Origin: an uncultured Alistipes sp.
GTDB taxonomy: Bacteria > Bacteroidota > Bacteroidia > Bacteroidales > Rikenellaceae
DNA length: 64,000 nucleotides
Assembly (NCBI GenBank): GCA_944320685.1
Contig: CALUIK010000003.1
Location: 62,001 to 126,000, forward strand
Reading direction: 5' to 3'
The notes beneath the pieces are model-generated. The model did not search any database. It saw only the letters and a list, made by a program, of their open reading frames with translations, and was not told the origin of the DNA. This document shows, piece after piece, positions 63,435 to 64,000 of this stretch. Position 1 is the first letter of the stretch. Every line of letters begins with the position of its first letter. Position numbers and translations under genes: made by a program.

Positions 63435-64000
63435 CTCTATAGACTTCAACTGGAGATCAGGCCAATTTCCCGATCAAGCCATGTTTCATAACGAGGATGA
63501 GATAACAGTTTGACGCTGTTCACTGCCAAGAATATGACAAGGGTATAAAGAGATTTTGTGGTAGAAAAACAAAAAGTTTGAGAATATAGTTTCAGCCGAA
63601 GGCTTGCAGCATAGAGGTAAGTCCATTGCCCAACGGCAAAAACATATATCTGGTTGGCTGTTGTTCGGCATATCTACATTCATGGACGTTCCCATTATTA
63701 TGGGGCAGTGAAGCCTGCTGCCTTTGTCAATTATATGGGTATATAATAATGGGTATATATAGGACATCTGCAGACCCCATTGACTTGGGCCGTTGCAGTT
63801 TTAGCTTCAATCTGCTTATATTTATACCGCACGCATGATCCCGTTGCACGTCATAATCTGTTTAACTTTACCTGTCGGTTCAAATTAATCTGTGTTTATG
63901 CGGCTTTCCCAAGTGGGATAATGACGGGCTTGTCTTCCGTAAAATGCAGATGGGCGGGCTTGATATGTGCGGGCTGAACGCGTTGGTTTACAAATAGCTG
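63435..64000. other. AT-richer stretch without supported genes
   Basis: Only short open frames are present and none has a convincing start, family or composition. A plus-strand frame from about 63866 to the stop at 63997 reads CGFPKWDNDGLVF and later GGLDMCGLNALVYK, which could be the end of a decayed gene. A short direct repeat ATGGGTATATA occurs at 63735 and 63749. Confidence 0.4.

Overview
The window looks like a chromosomal segment of a high-GC member of the Bacteroidales, most likely Alistipes or a close Rikenellaceae relative; this is inferred from gene content and style, not from a search. Supporting signs: many gene starts are preceded by the Bacteroidetes sigma-ABfr promoter pattern (TTTG, about 19 bases, TAnnTTTG), Shine-Dalgarno sites are mostly weak, there are many secreted lipoproteins and DUF families typical of gut Bacteroidetes, and the core metabolism is that of a fermenting anaerobe (PPi-type phosphofructokinase, reverse rubrerythrin, Suf system, Etf with acyl-CoA dehydrogenase).

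Layout, left to right. 1-6.1 kb: the tail of a GH78 alpha-L-rhamnosidase, a ClpA/ClpC-type unfoldase, an iron-sulfur flavoprotein and a secreted FAD oxidoreductase. 6.2-9.2 kb: rarA, an alpha/beta hydrolase and a YfcE-like phosphoesterase. 9.2-12.8 kb: two tandem DUF3857 proteins, one with an intact transglutaminase triad and one without. 12.8-14.9 kb: a gene-poor stretch with tRNA-Phe, tRNA-Ser and a small orphan gene behind an orphan terminator. 14.9-22.4 kb: a DUF5009-type acyltransferase, the sufBCDS operon, tmk and a MauE/DoxX-like protein. 22.4-28.2 kb: an RND tripartite efflux operon with a convergent OsmC protein. 28.3-33 kb: a very large periplasmic TPR protein coupled to an outer-membrane barrel. 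33-37.9 kb: a MATE pump, an RluB-type pseudouridine synthase with a long disordered leader, and the distal genes of a ligA-dapA-DUF4919-clostripain operon. 38-44 kb: dapA and ligA, a small acidic protein, purA and a clan-A glycosidase-like protein. 44-48.7 kb: etfB-etfA-unknown-acyl-CoA dehydrogenase. 48.8-54.5 kb: a DUF4855 lipoprotein, the glsA-gadC acid-resistance pair, a DUF5106 thioredoxin-fold lipoprotein and reverse rubrerythrin. 54.6-60.2 kb: a membrane-protein pair, a SLOG-like protein, a TPR protein, PPi-pfk and two tandem sugar-isomerase-like lipoproteins. 60.4-61.7 kb: an outer-membrane barrel and a lipocalin-like lipoprotein.

From about 61.8 kb to the right edge the sequence becomes more AT-rich and coding density collapses. 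This stretch holds a strongly base-paired, RNA-like (or MITE-like) element at 62697-62842 and a frameshifted lipoprotein gene just after it. It is the most accessory-looking part of the window. I found no CRISPR array, intact insertion sequence, rRNA or recognisable integrase. The most unusual observations are the structured element at 62.7 kb, a possible sliding-clamp peptide at the end of LigA, the live/dead transglutaminase pair, a terminator abutting the efflux-pump start codon, and the orphan terminator before the 13.3 kb gene.
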